Of a stretch of 64,000 bases of DNA, positions 8,590-17,655 are shown piece by piece; the stretch's first letter is position 1; each line of letters begins with the position of its first letter. Made by a program: the position numbers and the translations under genes. Source of the DNA: Cellulomonas sp. S1-8 (GTDB taxonomy: Bacteria > Actinomycetota > Actinomycetes > Actinomycetales > Cellulomonadaceae); NCBI RefSeq assembly GCF_026184235.1, contig NZ_CP110806.1, forward strand, positions 3,286,001 through 3,350,000, given 5' to 3'. Under the pieces are notes generated by a model. That model saw only the letters and a program-made list of their open reading frames with translations. It made no database searches and was not told where the DNA came from.

Positions 8590-10035
8590 GTGGCCCGATT
8601 CCCCGGCAGGCCCGCCGGCCGGCCGTTCGCCGACGACTACGACGCGCGACTGGTCGGTGGTCGCCCGAGGGCCGCGTCGGCCCCCGCCGCGATGGTCGGG
8701 TTGAGGGGTCCAGGCTCCGGGTACCTGCGGGGTCTCGGCCGGTCGCTGTCGCCGGACGACGACGCCGACGAGGCCGTCCAGCGTCGGCGGGAGGCCGTCA
8801 TCGAGCGCCTCCGGACCGGGTGGACACGCCGCGAGGCCCCCGAGCTCGAGGTGGTCCAGAACGACTACGGGTCCGACGTCTTCCCGGTCGCGGGCGAGAT
8901 CCTCGCCGCCACCGCGACCTGGGACGACATCCAGACCGAGGAGGGCGGGGCCGGCCTCGAGGTCGTGCCGCTGGGCCACCCCGAGCTCGAGGGCAGGGTC
9001 GTCCGGCTGAGGCAGGCGGTGCCCGGGACGAACGAGGACGTGCGGGAGCTCGTCAGGTCGTTGCAGGGACGTGGGCACGCCGTCTCGATGTCGTACGTGA
9101 CCCCCCTGGGCGGACGACCGATCATGAAGCCGAACTCCGGCGAGTTCGCACCCCAGGTCGCGGACTTCCCCGCCTACCAGGCAGCGGGTCCCCGCTACGG
9201 CGAGGGCGTGGTCGTGGCCGTCATCGACACGGGCGTCACCCAGGACCCCCGCAGCGACGGATGGCTCGCCGACGTGCCGCGGGTCGCGCACGACGACGCG
9301 TCCACCGCGCACGACGACTCGAACATCGACCCGCTCGACGCCGAGCCACGGGACGGGTGGCTCGACGTGTACGCCGGCCACGGGACGTTCGTCGCCGGCG
9401 TCGTGGCACGCGTTGCACCCGGCGCGGAGATCCGCGTGTACAAGGCCGTCGGCCCGGGCGGCGCCGGCTGCGAGCTCGACGTCGCGTCCGCGCTGATCCG
9501 GGCCGTGCGCGACGGCGCGCACGTCGTCAACCTCTCGCTGGGAACCCAGACGCTCTTCGGCGAGGCCTCCGTCCCGCTCGGCGTCGCGCTCGACGTGGTC
9601 CGGGAGATCGAGGACGAGCGAGGAAGCGTCAGCGTGATCGTCGCGTCCGCGGGCAACTACGGGGACGCGGTGCCGACCTACCCCGCCGCCTTCGGCCGGG
9701 TCGTCGCCGTCGGAGGCCTGACGGCCGAGCTCCGGCCGACGACGTGGTCGAGCCGCGGCCCCTGGGTGGACATCTCGACCGTCGGGGAGGACGTCGTGTC
9801 GACGTACGTCGAGGGCCGCCAGAACCCGGCCTTCGGCAGCGGTGCGGAGTTCGGCGAGAACCCCTTCGCCCGCTGGGTCGGCACGTCCTTCGCCGCACCC
9901 CAGGTCGCGGGCGCGATCGCGCGCACGATGACCGAGCTCGGGGTGTCGGGCCCCGAGGCCGTCAACGCCCTGCTCGCCGCCGGTAAGCCCGTCGCGGGCT
10001 TCGGCAAGGCGTTGCAGATCCTGCCGGGAGCGTAA
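8590..10035 (+). CDS. Subtilisin-like (S8) serine protease, no signal peptide
   Basis: A 481-residue S8 peptidase. The GTG start at 8590 follows a GAGGAG ribosome site. The catalytic triad is complete: Asp213 in VAVIDTGV, His264 in GHGTFVAG and Ser433 in GTSFAAPQ; the oxyanion Asn356 is in SAGNYG. The N terminus is Arg/Asp-rich with no secretion signal, so the enzyme should act in the cytoplasm. About 200 residues precede the protease domain and may act as a pro-region or sensor; they do not look like a classic I9 propeptide to me. It is divergent from the CHAT gene and followed on the same strand by a sigma factor 74 bases later, suggesting one functional unit. Confidence 0.92.
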   Translation: MARFPGRPAGRPFADDYDARLVGGRPRAASAPAAMVGLRGPGSGYLRGLGRSLSPDDDADEAVQRRREAVIERLRTGWTRREAPELEVVQNDYGSDVFPVAGEILAATATWDDIQTEEGGAGLEVVPLGHPELEGRVVRLRQAVPGTNEDVRELVRSLQGRGHAVSMSYVTPLGGRPIMKPNSGEFAPQVADFPAYQAAGPRYGEGVVVAVIDTGVTQDPRSDGWLADVPRVAHDDASTAHDDSNIDPLDAEPRDGWLDVYAGHGTFVAGVVARVAPGAEIRVYKAVGPGGAGCELDVASALIRAVRDGAHVVNLSLGTQTLFGEASVPLGVALDVVREIEDERGSVSVIVASAGNYGDAVPTYPAAFGRVVAVGGLTAELRPTTWSSRGPWVDISTVGEDVVSTYVEGRQNPAFGSGAEFGENPFARWVGTSFAAPQVAGAIARTMTELGVSGPEAVNALLAAGKPVAGFGKALQILPGA

Positions 10036-10109
10036 CCATGTTGGGCACCTGCCTCGTCGAGCGTCATGATGGCCTTCGGGACGAACCCGACAGGCGAAGG
10101 AGTCGTGCC

Positions 10110-10751
10110 GTGAGCAGCCGAGAACAGCTGGGCCTGCCCTACGACGAACGCACCACGTCACAGCTCGTGGCGGGTGCGCTCACGGGCGACGAGGGGTCAT
10201 GGGCCGAGATCGTGCGCCGCCACACGAACCTCGTGATGGCGCGCGTGCGGCAGTTCCGGCTCACGCCGCAGCAGGCCGAGGACGTCGCGCAGACCGTGTG
10301 GCTCAACCTGCTGGAGCACCTCGCTGACCTGCGGGAACCCGCTGCTCTGCCCGGCTGGATCTCGACGGCGACGCGGCACGAGTGCATCCGCATGACCAAC
10401 CTGTCGCGCCGGTCGATCCCCGTCGACCCGACGACGGGCCGGCTCGACGGCCAGGACGACGTCGAGCTCGACGGCGAGCTGCTGCGCAGCGAGCGGCACG
10501 CCGCGCTGCGCGCCGCGCTCGCCGAGCTGCCCCCGCACCAGCGCGAGCTGCTGCTCCTGCTGTCCACCGATCCACCGCCCAGCTACCAGGAGGTGTCGAC
10601 CCGCCTCGGCATCCCCGTCGGGTCGATCGGCCCGACGCGGCAGCGCGGTCTGGCGCGACTGCGTCAGACGGAGGCGATCCGCACCTATCTCGCGGTGCCG
10701 TCAGGCCCCGTGCTCGGCGAAGGAGGCCGCGATGTGCTGGCACTCGGATGA
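10110..10751 (+). CDS. Small sigma-70 family (ECF-type) sigma factor
   Basis: A 213-residue protein with region 2 (about residues 20-90, including QQAEDVAQTVWLNLLEHL and a GWISTATRHE end) and region 4 (about 130-195, with a YQEVSTRLGIPVGSIGPTR helix-turn-helix). Region 3 is absent, as in extracytoplasmic-function sigma factors. The GTG start at 10110 is chosen because GAAGGAG lies eight bases upstream; a longer frame to 10038 lacks one. The gene overlaps the next gene by 20 bases, so the two are translationally linked. It may transcribe its own block, but no target promoter can be named from this window alone. Confidence 0.88.
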   Translation: MSSREQLGLPYDERTTSQLVAGALTGDEGSWAEIVRRHTNLVMARVRQFRLTPQQAEDVAQTVWLNLLEHLADLREPAALPGWISTATRHECIRMTNLSRRSIPVDPTTGRLDGQDDVELDGELLRSERHAALRAALAELPPHQRELLLLLSTDPPPSYQEVSTRLGIPVGSIGPTRQRGLARLRQTEAIRTYLAVPSGPVLGEGGRDVLALG

Positions 10752-11256
10752 CGTGAGCCTGCCGCAGCCGCGCCCCGCGGACGCGTGGGAGGACGACGAC
10801 GTGCTCGCCGGCGACCTCGTCCGCGCGGTCACGGAGGACGACGCGGTGCGCCGGGTCACCACCGCGGCGACGACCGCGTTCCACGCGCACCGCGGCATGC
10901 TCGCGCTGCGTGACGAGCTGGCGACGGACCTGCTGCTGCTCTCCCTGGTGCACGACTCGTGCACCGCGGGCGAGCTGACGGGGGTCCGCGACCGCAGCGG
11001 TCAGCCGTCGCGGACCCTCGTCTTCGAGGGCGACGGCATCGGCGTGGAGGTCGAGGTCACCGACGGCGCCGTCGAGGGCCAGCTCATCCCGGCGCGCCCC
11101 GGCCGCGTCGTGCTGCGCCGGCCGGACGGCGACGTCACGGGCGTCGACACCGACGAGGTCGGGTACTTCCGTCTCGACGCCCGCCCCGAGGGTCCCGTAC
11201 GGCTGGTCTGCGAGAGCGCGGCCGGCACGTGCGTGACCGCCTGGCTGCCCTGGTGA
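10732..11256 (+). CDS. 174-residue partner protein of the sigma factor
   Basis: I do not recognise a named family. The ATG at 10732 has a strong GAAGGAGG ribosome site and overlaps the end of the sigma gene. The N-terminal half (about 20-75) is helical and acidic. The C-terminal half (about 85-170) looks like a small beta-sandwich with a G-x-V-x-L-x-R-x-D-G pattern and a TDEVGYFRL segment, as in carboxypeptidase-regulatory or Ig-like folds. No membrane helix is seen. Overlap with a sigma gene suggests it could bind and control that factor, but no zinc-finger anti-sigma motif (HxxxCxxC) is present, so this role is inference. Confidence 0.75.
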   Translation: MCWHSDDVSLPQPRPADAWEDDDVLAGDLVRAVTEDDAVRRVTTAATTAFHAHRGMLALRDELATDLLLLSLVHDSCTAGELTGVRDRSGQPSRTLVFEGDGIGVEVEVTDGAVEGQLIPARPGRVVLRRPDGDVTGVDTDEVGYFRLDARPEGPVRLVCESAAGTCVTAWLPW

Positions 11257-11296
11257 GGGGCTGACGCGCCGCGGGACCCTCCCGGTGCGTGGACGG

Positions 11297-11322
11297 GGCC
11301 CGGTCCGCAGGGGGACCGGGCC
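11297..11322 (+). terminator. Terminator after the 174-residue gene
   Basis: A 10-bp perfect GC stem (11297-11306 against 11313-11322) with a 6-base loop lies 40 bases past the stop. Its stem sequence is nearly the same as the rplL terminator at 3599-3633. Confidence 0.6.
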
Positions 11323-11350
11323 TCGTCGCGCGGCGGCGGCCCGTGACGGA

Positions 11351-11389
11351 CGACGGCCCGGCCACCCCTCGCGGGGTGCCGGGCCGTCG
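11351..11389 (-). terminator. rplK-rplA terminator
   Basis: A 17-bp stem with a single bulged base spans 11351-11389, 20 bases past the rplA stop. It should end the nusG/rplK/rplA transcript and separate it from the accessory block. Confidence 0.65.
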
Positions 11390-11409
11390 GACGTGCGGGA
11401 GGCGGGCCG

Positions 11410-12126
11410 TCAGGCCGCGTCCTCCTCCGTGAGGTTGCGCGTCTTGGACTGGTCCAGCGCGATGCCGGGGCCGTTGGTCGTCGAGACGGTCGCCTTGCTG
11501 ATGTAGCGACCCTTCGAGGACGCGGGCTTCAGACGCAGGATCTCCTCGAGCGCGGCGGCGTAGTTCTCCACCAGCGAGACCTCGGGGAAGGACGTCTTGC
11601 CGATGATGAAGTGCAGGTTCGCGTGCCGGTCGACCCGGAACTCGATCTTGCCGCCCTTGATGTCCGTGACGGCCTTGGCGACGTCCATCGTCACGGTGCC
11701 GGTCTTCGGGTTCGGCATGAGGCCGCGGGGTCCGAGGACCTTGCCGAGGCGACCGACCTTGCCCATGAGGTCCGGCGTGGCGACGGCGGCGTCGAAGTCC
11801 GTCCAGCCGTCCGCGACCTTGGCGATGAGCTCGTCGCCGCCGACCTCGTCCGCACCGGCGGCGCGGGCCTGCTCGGCACGCTCACCGTTCGCGAACACGA
11901 TGACGCGGGCCGTCTTGCCGGTGCCGTGGGGCAGGTTGACCGTGCCACGGACCATCTGGTCGGCCTTGCGGGGGTCGACACCGAGGCGGAACGCGACCTC
12001 GACGGTCGCGTCGTACTTCGTGGTCGACGTCTCCTTGGCGAGGCGCACGGCCTCGAGCGGCGTGTAGAGGCGGTCGTCCTCGATCTTCTCGAGGGCGGCG
12101 CGGTACGCCTTGCTGTGCTTTGCCAT
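11410..12126 (-). CDS. rplA: Ribosomal protein L1
   Basis: L1 binds 23S rRNA at the L1 stalk and helps release deacylated tRNA. It is 238 residues, starts [14 protein letters not shown] from ATG 12126, and has the conserved [12 protein letters not shown] segment and the usual C terminus. It lies 115 bases after rplK on the same strand. In many bacteria rplJ follows directly; here 6.7 kb of other genes intervene. Confidence 0.97.
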   Translation of the reverse strand: MAKHSKAYRAALEKIEDDRLYTPLEAVRLAKETSTTKYDATVEVAFRLGVDPRKADQMVRGTVNLPHGTGKTARVIVFANGERAEQARAAGADEVGGDELIAKVADGWTDFDAAVATPDLMGKVGRLGKVLGPRGLMPNPKTGTVTMDVAKAVTDIKGGKIEFRVDRHANLHFIIGKTSFPEVSLVENYAAALEEILRLKPASSKGRYISKATVSTTNGPGIALDQSKTRNLTEEDAA

Positions 12127-12241
12127 CTGCTTGCTCTCCTTGTTCAGCAGTCGTGGTCATCCGGGCCGCACATGGGCCCTGCCACCTGTCCGTGGGCGCG
12201 GGACGCGCTCACGGGACGTGCGTGTCGGTACTGAGCGGTGC

Positions 12242-12673
12242 TCAGGCCTCGACCTTGATCCCCATCGAGCGCGCGGTCCCGGCGATGATCTTCTGCGCCG
12301 CGTCCAGGTCGTTCGCGTTGAGGTCCTCGAGCTTGGTGGTCGCGATCTCGAGCACCTGCGCCTTGGTGAGCGTCGCCACCTTGACGGTGTGCGGCGTCGG
12401 CGAGCCCTTGGCCACGCCCGCGGCCTTCTTGATCAGCTCGGCGGCCGGCGGCGTCTTCGTGATGAAGGTGAACGAGCGGTCCTCGTACACCGTGATCTCG
12501 ACGGGGATGACGTTGCCGCGCTGCGCCTCGGTGGCCGCGTTGTAGGCCTTGCAGAACTCCATGATGTTCACGCCGTGCTGACCGAGCGCGGGCCCGATCG
12601 GCGGCGCGGGGGTGGCCGCGCCGGCCTTGATCTGGAGCTTGATGAGGCCGGTGACCTTCTTCTTGGGGGGCAT
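12242..12673 (-). CDS. rplK: Ribosomal protein L11
   Basis: L11 forms the GTPase-associated centre of the large subunit with 23S rRNA and is the contact for RelA and thiopeptides. It has 143 residues from ATG 12673. The N-terminal domain contains the proline-rich [20 protein letters not shown] segment and the C-terminal rRNA-binding domain is complete. It follows nusG by 84 bases in the conserved secE-nusG-rplK-rplA order. Confidence 0.97.
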   Translation of the reverse strand: MPPKKKVTGLIKLQIKAGAATPAPPIGPALGQHGVNIMEFCKAYNAATEAQRGNVIPVEITVYEDRSFTFITKTPPAAELIKKAAGVAKGSPTPHTVKVATLTKAQVLEIATTKLEDLNANDLDAAQKIIAGTARSMGIKVEA

Positions 12674-12757
12674 GATGCCTTCCGTTCGTGTCGTGGGCCG
12701 ACGCCGTGGGCGATGACCCGGTTGCAGTACCCCGCTGCGCGGGGCGGATCAGCGAGG

Positions 12758-13654
12758 TCAGATCTTCGAGACCTGGCTGAAGGACAGCTCGACCGGGGTC
12801 TCCCGGCCGAAGAGCGAGACGAGGACCTTGAGCTTCTGGTTCTCGGGGTTGATCTCGGAGATCGTCGCGGGCAGCGTGTCGAAGGGCCCGCCGTCGGTGA
12901 CGGTGACCGACTCGCCGACCGTGAAGTCGACCTCGACCGGCTTGCTCGACGACGCGGCCGCCTGCTGGGCCGGGGTCTTGATCTCGAGCGTCGGCGCGAG
13001 CATCGAGAAGACCTCGTCGAGCGTCAGGGGCACCGGCTGGTGCGTGTGCCCGACGAACCCGGTGACGCCCGGCGTGTGGCGCACGGCGCCCCACGACTCG
13101 TCGGTCAGGTCCATGCGGACGAGGACGTAGCCGGGGATCCGCACGCGCTTGACGACCTTGCGCTGCGCGTTCTTGATCTCCACGACCTCCTCCATGGGGA
13201 CCTCCACCTGGTGGATGTAGTCCTCCATGTTCAGGCTCTGCGTGCGCGACTCGAGGTTCGCCTTCACGCGGTTCTCGTAGCCCGCGTAGGAGTGGATGAC
13301 GTACCAGTCGCCGGGCATGCGGCGCAGCTGCGCCTTGAACGCGGCGACGGGGTCCTCGTCAGGGTCGATCTCGTCGTCCGACGCGGGCGCGGCCTCGTCG
13401 GTGGCGTCGTCGTCGGCGGCATCGGCTGCGTCGTCCGGTCCGGCCTCGTCGGCGTCCCCGGCCTCGCTGTCGTCGGCCACCTCGACCTCGGCCACCTCGA
13501 CCTCGTCGGCCTCGACCTCGTCGCCCTCGACCTCGGCGGCGCTCGTGTCGTCGATCTCGTCACCCGCGCTCGCCTCGACGGCCTCGACGGAGGCCAGGGC
13601 GTCCGCGAGCTCGGCCTCGGCGCCCGACGTGGGCTCCTGCGACTCCTGCGACAC
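12758..13654 (-). CDS. nusG: Transcription elongation / antitermination factor NusG
   Basis: NusG binds RNA polymerase and couples transcription to Rho or the ribosome. It is 298 residues from GTG 13654. The NGN domain starts near residue 115 ([15 protein letters not shown]) and the KOW domain is at the C terminus ([18 protein letters not shown]). The first ~110 residues are a highly acidic Asp/Glu/Ala region with repeated E-V-E-A-D units; extensions like this occur in other actinobacterial NusG proteins. The ribosome site in front of GTG 13654 is modest (GCAGG); an upstream frame to 13693 is less likely. Confidence 0.95.
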   Translation of the reverse strand: MSQESQEPTSGAEAELADALASVEAVEASAGDEIDDTSAAEVEGDEVEADEVEVAEVEVADDSEAGDADEAGPDDAADAADDDATDEAAPASDDEIDPDEDPVAAFKAQLRRMPGDWYVIHSYAGYENRVKANLESRTQSLNMEDYIHQVEVPMEEVVEIKNAQRKVVKRVRIPGYVLVRMDLTDESWGAVRHTPGVTGFVGHTHQPVPLTLDEVFSMLAPTLEIKTPAQQAAASSSKPVEVDFTVGESVTVTDGGPFDTLPATISEINPENQKLKVLVSLFGRETPVELSFSQVSKI

Positions 13655-13755
13655 GTGCAACCTGCTTTCTTTCGGTGAGGGGCCGGCGCACACGCCGGCG
13701 TCGCGCGGGCTCGACCCGCGCGGGTGGGTGGTGCGCCGGCGTCAGCCGGCGCGCG

Positions 13756-14037
13756 TCACCCGAAGACCCAGAACGTCAGCTTCCCGATGCCCAGGTCGAT
13801 GAGCGTGACGAAGAGCATCACGACGGTGACGAACACGAGCACCACGCTGGTGTAGGTGATGAGCTCCTGGCGGGTGGGCCGGACGACCTTCTTGAGCTCG
13901 GCCACGACCTGCCGCACGAAGAGCGCGATGCGCGCGAACAGCCCGCGCTTGTGCTCCTCGCGGCGCGGCTCGCGCTCGCTCCGGTCGGCGGCGGAGCCGT
14001 CGGCGTCGGACGCCGCGGCGGCAGCGGTATCGCTCAC
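13756..14037 (-). CDS. secE: Preprotein translocase subunit SecE
   Basis: SecE is the essential small subunit of the SecYEG channel. It is 93 residues from GTG 14037, which follows AGGGG at a good distance; an ATG at 14067 is the alternative and would add 10 residues. An Ala/Asp/Arg-rich cytoplasmic head is followed by the conserved amphipathic segment ([19 protein letters not shown]) and one membrane helix at the C terminus. It lies between tRNA-Trp and nusG in the usual actinobacterial order. Confidence 0.94.
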   Translation of the reverse strand: MSDTAAAAASDADGSAADRSEREPRREEHKRGLFARIALFVRQVVAELKKVVRPTRQELITYTSVVLVFVTVVMLFVTLIDLGIGKLTFWVFG

Positions 14038-14194
14038 GTCAGGCCCCTGTCTCGTCTCGTGCGGCACCCGGACGGGACCGCTGGTCGAGGACGCACGGGC
14101 CGGACCGACGCGACGCGCCGGACCGACCGGCGGTCCTGCTCACGACGCCGACCCGCGCCCCGAGAGATCTCGGGGACGGATCGGTCCGCGTGCG

Positions 14195-14267
14195 CAGGGC
14201 AGACAGGACTCGAACCTGCAACCTGCGGTTTTGGAGACCGCTGCGCTACCAATTGCGCCACTGCCCT
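14195..14267 (-). tRNA. tRNA-Trp (anticodon CCA)
   Basis: A 73-base cloverleaf read on the minus strand. The acceptor arm AGGGCAG pairs with CTGCCCT, the D-loop is AATTGGTA, the anticodon loop CTCCAAA carries CCA, and the T-arm contains TTCGAGT. CCA is not encoded. It precedes secE, as in other actinobacteria. Confidence 0.96.
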
Positions 14268-14361
14268 ACGACGACCTGGTCCACCACGACGTCGCTCCCC
14301 CCAGGACCGCTGTGGCCTGAGGGCGTGCTTCATCATGGCGGACGTCAACCGCCGGGTGATC

Positions 14362-14391
14362 ACTGTACGCGACCCGGGCGGTGCGGTCGAA
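14362..14391 (-). promoter_or_regulatory. Candidate promoter for tRNA-Trp / secE-nusG
   Basis: TTCGAC (14386-14391) and TACAGT (14362-14367) on the minus strand are separated by 18 bases and lie about 95 bases upstream of tRNA-Trp. The rest of the 232-base gap 14268-14499 must also hold the aminotransferase promoter on the other strand. Confidence 0.45.
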
Positions 14392-14499
14392 CCCGCCCAT
14401 CCTCGCCCCCGGGGCGTCGGCCGATCTCGCCCACGGCCCGCGTACCACGTCGTGATATCCGCTCGCGGCACCGCCCCGTGCCTCTGCGAGGATGTCCGC

Positions 14500-15735
14500 G
14501 TGAGCCAGCACAGCGCCCCGACGACGACGTCCACCCGCGCGAGGGTCTCCGCCCGCGTCGCCGCGATCGCGGAGTCCGCGACCCTCGCGGTCGACGCCAG
14601 GGCAAAGGCCCTCAAGGCCGCCGGCCGGCCGGTGATCGGCTTCGGCGCCGGCGAGCCCGACTTCCCGTCGCCGGACTACGTGGTCGAGGCGGCGGTGCGC
14701 GCGGCGCAGGACCCGGTCAACCACCGGTACTCCCCCGCGGCCGGCCTGCCCGTGCTGCGCGAGGCGATCGCCGCCAAGACGCTGCGCGACTCCGGCTACG
14801 ACGTGAAGCCCTCCGAGGTGCTGGTGACCAACGGCGGCAAGCAGGCCGTCTTCCAGGCCTTCGCCGCGCTCCTCGACCCGGGTGACGAGGTCCTGCTGCC
14901 CGCGCCGTACTGGACGACCTACCCCGAGGCGATCCGCCTGACGGGCGCCGAGCCCGTCGAGGTGTTCGCGGGCGTCGACCAGGGCTACCTGGTGACGGTC
15001 GAGCAGCTCGAGGCGGCCCGGACCCCCCGGACCAAGGTGCTGCTGTTCAACTCGCCCTCGAACCCGACGGGCGCGGTGTACTCCCCCGAGCAGACGCAGG
15101 AGATCGGCCGCTGGGCGCTCGAGCACGGCATCTGGGTCGTCACGGACGAGATCTACGAGCACCTGACCTACGACGACGCGGTGTTCACCCCGATCGTGCG
15201 CGCCGTCCCGGAGCTCGCGGACACGACCGTCGTCCTCAACGGCGTCGCCAAGACCTACGCGATGACCGGCTGGCGCGTGGGCTGGATGATCGGGCCCACC
15301 GACGTGATCAAGGCCGCCACGAACCTGCAGTCGCACCTGACGTCGAACGTCGCGAACGTGTCCCAGCGCGCGGCCGTCGCCGCGCTGACGGGCGACCTGT
15401 CGGCCGTCGAGACGATGCGGGCGGCGTTCGACCGGCGCCGCCGCACGATGGTCGAGATGCTCTCGACGATCGACGGCGTGCGCTGCCCGGCGCCGCAGGG
15501 CGCGTTCTACGCCTACCCCTCGGTCGAGGGCGTCCTCGGCCGCACGATCCGCGGCGTCACGCCGACGACGTCGGCCGAGCTCGCCTCGCTCATCCTCGAC
15601 GAGGTCGAGGTGGCGGTCGTGCCGGGCGAGGCGTTCGGGCCCAGCGGCTACCTGCGCCTGTCGTACGCGCTCGGCGACGACGACCTGGTGGAGGGCGTGG
15701 GCCGCATCCAGGCCCTGCTCGGCGAGGCCGTCTGA
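14500..15735 (+). CDS. Class I/II pyridoxal-phosphate aminotransferase (aspartate aminotransferase type)
   Basis: A 411-residue fold-type I aminotransferase that moves an amino group between an amino acid, probably aspartate, and a 2-oxo acid in the cytoplasm. GTG 14500 follows GCGAGG. Visible motifs include [10 protein letters not shown] near the N terminus, the substrate-binding [12 protein letters not shown], the [11 protein letters not shown] segment, and the PLP lysine in [16 protein letters not shown]. This pattern fits the Ib aspartate/prephenate aminotransferase group. Its place beside secE/tRNA-Trp is seen in other actinobacteria. Exact substrate is not certain. Confidence 0.9.
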   Translation: MSQHSAPTTTSTRARVSARVAAIAESATLAVDARAKALKAAGRPVIGFGAGEPDFPSPDYVVEAAVRAAQDPVNHRYSPAAGLPVLREAIAAKTLRDSGYDVKPSEVLVTNGGKQAVFQAFAALLDPGDEVLLPAPYWTTYPEAIRLTGAEPVEVFAGVDQGYLVTVEQLEAARTPRTKVLLFNSPSNPTGAVYSPEQTQEIGRWALEHGIWVVTDEIYEHLTYDDAVFTPIVRAVPELADTTVVLNGVAKTYAMTGWRVGWMIGPTDVIKAATNLQSHLTSNVANVSQRAAVAALTGDLSAVETMRAAFDRRRRTMVEMLSTIDGVRCPAPQGAFYAYPSVEGVLGRTIRGVTPTTSAELASLILDEVEVAVVPGEAFGPSGYLRLSYALGDDDLVEGVGRIQALLGEAV

Positions 15736-15829
15736 CCCGCTGACGGACGCGGTCGTCCACCGATCGGTGGACGACCGCCACCACCGCGCGGTCGTCGCGG
15801 CGGCGACGTCCCCGGCGGGACGCTCGAGC

Positions 15830-16741
15830 ATGATGACGACGAACGCCCCGGCCGTCCTGGTCGAGGGCCTGCACAAGCGGTACGGCGACAAGCGCGCCGT
15901 GGACGGCCTCGACCTGCGCGTCGAGCACGGCGAGATCGTCGCCGTCCTCGGTCCCAACGGCGCCGGCAAGACCACGACCGTCGAGACCCTCGAGGGGTTC
16001 CGACGGGCCGACGCGGGGCACGTGCGCGTGCTCGGTGAGGATCCCGCGCGCGGCGGACGGGCCTGGCGGTCCCGGCTCGGCGTGGTGCTGCAGGACAACC
16101 AGGACCTCGCCGAGGTGACGGTCGGGGAGATCGTGCGGCACGTCGCGGGCTTCTACCCCGCGCCCCGGGACCCTGACGCCGTGATCGACGCGGTGGGCCT
16201 GCGGGAGAAGGTGTCGACCCGCACGCGTGCGCTGTCCGGCGGGCAGCGGCGCCGGCTCGACGTCGCACTCGGCGTCGTCGGCGACCCCGAGCTGCTGTTC
16301 CTCGACGAGCCGACCACGGGGTTCGACCCGCAGGCGCGCCACGACTTCTGGGACCTCGTGGAGTCCCTGCGGGACACGGGCACGACGATCCTGCTGACGA
16401 CGCACTACCTCGAGGAGGCCGAGCGGCTGGCGGACCGCGTGGTCGTCGTGGCGCGCGGACGCGTCGTGGCCGAGGGCGCGCCGGCGGACCTGGGAGGACG
16501 ACGGGCGCGACGGGCCCGTGTGCGCTGGACGGTCGACGGCGTCGGCCACGAGGAGGCGACGGACACCCCTACGGCGCTCGTCGCGCGCCTCGCCGCACAG
16601 GTCGGCCGGCCCGACGGGGAGGTCCCCGGGCTGCAGGTGCTGCGGCCCACGCTGGAGGACGTGTACCTGGGGCTGATCGGCGAGGCCGCGACGGACGCGG
16701 CGACGGGCACGGCTGCGACACACGAGGAGGCGGCACGATGA
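15830..16741 (+). CDS. ABC transporter ATP-binding protein (ABC-2 exporter)
   Basis: A 303-residue ATPase with Walker A GPNGAGKTTT, Q-loop, signature LSGGQRRRLD, Walker B LLFLDEPT and the H-loop TTHYLEEAE. The C-terminal ~80 residues form the extra domain typical of drug/lipid ABC-2 exporters. Start ATG 15830 (a second ATG follows at once); the ribosome site is weak. Its stop overlaps the start of the permease gene (ATGA), and a NarL-type two-component pair follows, so export of a toxic or cell-envelope compound under sensor control is likely. Substrate unknown. Confidence 0.9.
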   Translation: MMTTNAPAVLVEGLHKRYGDKRAVDGLDLRVEHGEIVAVLGPNGAGKTTTVETLEGFRRADAGHVRVLGEDPARGGRAWRSRLGVVLQDNQDLAEVTVGEIVRHVAGFYPAPRDPDAVIDAVGLREKVSTRTRALSGGQRRRLDVALGVVGDPELLFLDEPTTGFDPQARHDFWDLVESLRDTGTTILLTTHYLEEAERLADRVVVVARGRVVAEGAPADLGGRRARRARVRWTVDGVGHEEATDTPTALVARLAAQVGRPDGEVPGLQVLRPTLEDVYLGLIGEAATDAATGTAATHEEAAR

Positions 16742-17612
16742 CCACGACGACCGGCACCACCGACGGCACGCGCACGACGCGCTCCGCACGACGCACGACG
16801 ACGGCGCTGCCGGGCCCGGCCCGCCTTGCCTGGTCCCGCACCCGGTACGAGGTCCGGGGTTCTTCCGCGAGCGCGACTCGGTCGTGTTCGTCTTCGCCTA
16901 CCCGATCCTCATGCTCGCGATCTTCGCGACGGTGTTCGGGGCGGACGAGGAGGTGCTGGCCGGGTCCGGCGTCTACTTCCCGCAGTACTTCCTGCCCGGC
17001 ATGGTCGCCACGGGCGTCATGCTCTCGAGCTTCCAGAACCTGGCGATCGCGATCGCGGCCGAGCGCGACGACGGCACCCTCAAGCGGCTGCGGTCGACAC
17101 CGCTGCCCCCCACGGCGTACTTCCTGGGCAAGACGGGGCAGGTGCTCGTCACGGCGGGCGTGCAGACCGCGCTGCTGCTCGCGGTCGCGGCCCTGGTGTT
17201 CGACGTCCCCCTGCCGACGGAACCCGGCCGCTGGGCGACGTTCGCCTGGGTCTTCGTGCTCGGCACGGCCGCCGGATCGGTGTGCGGCGTGGCGTACTCC
17301 TCGGTCCCGCGCACGGGCCGGTCGGCCAGCCCGGTCGTGATCCCGGTGGTGCTGGTCCTGCAGTTCGTCTCCGGCGTGTTCTTCCAGTTCGACCAGCTGC
17401 CGACGTGGATGCAGCAGCTGGCGTCGGTCTTCCCGCTGAAGTGGATGGCCCAGGGCATGCGCTCGGTCTTCCTCCCCGACGAGGCGGCGGTGCTGGAGCC
17501 GTCGGGCTCCTGGCAGCACGGGGCGACGGCCGCCGTGCTCGCGGCGTGGCTGGTCGTGGGGCTCGTGGTGGGCGTGCGGACCTTCCGCTGGCGGCGCCGG
17601 GACGACGGGTGA
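16738..17612 (+). CDS. ABC-2 type permease, frameshifted in this sequence
   Basis: Membrane partner of the upstream ATPase. The ATG at 16738 overlaps the ATPase stop. The first ~40 residues read in one frame (…TRYEVRG) and the rest (FFRERDSVVFVFAYPILML…) in another. The shift is at a G4 run, 16856-16859; one more G restores a continuous 291-residue ABC-2 permease with six membrane helices. The rest of the gene is intact, including the GVMLSSFQNLA and GVFFQFDQLP segments typical of drug-type exporters. A single missing base in the read is the simplest explanation. Confidence 0.85.
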
Positions 17613-17655
17613 CGCGCGTCGACCGGTCGGCCGGGACCGTGGCAGAGTCGCGGGC

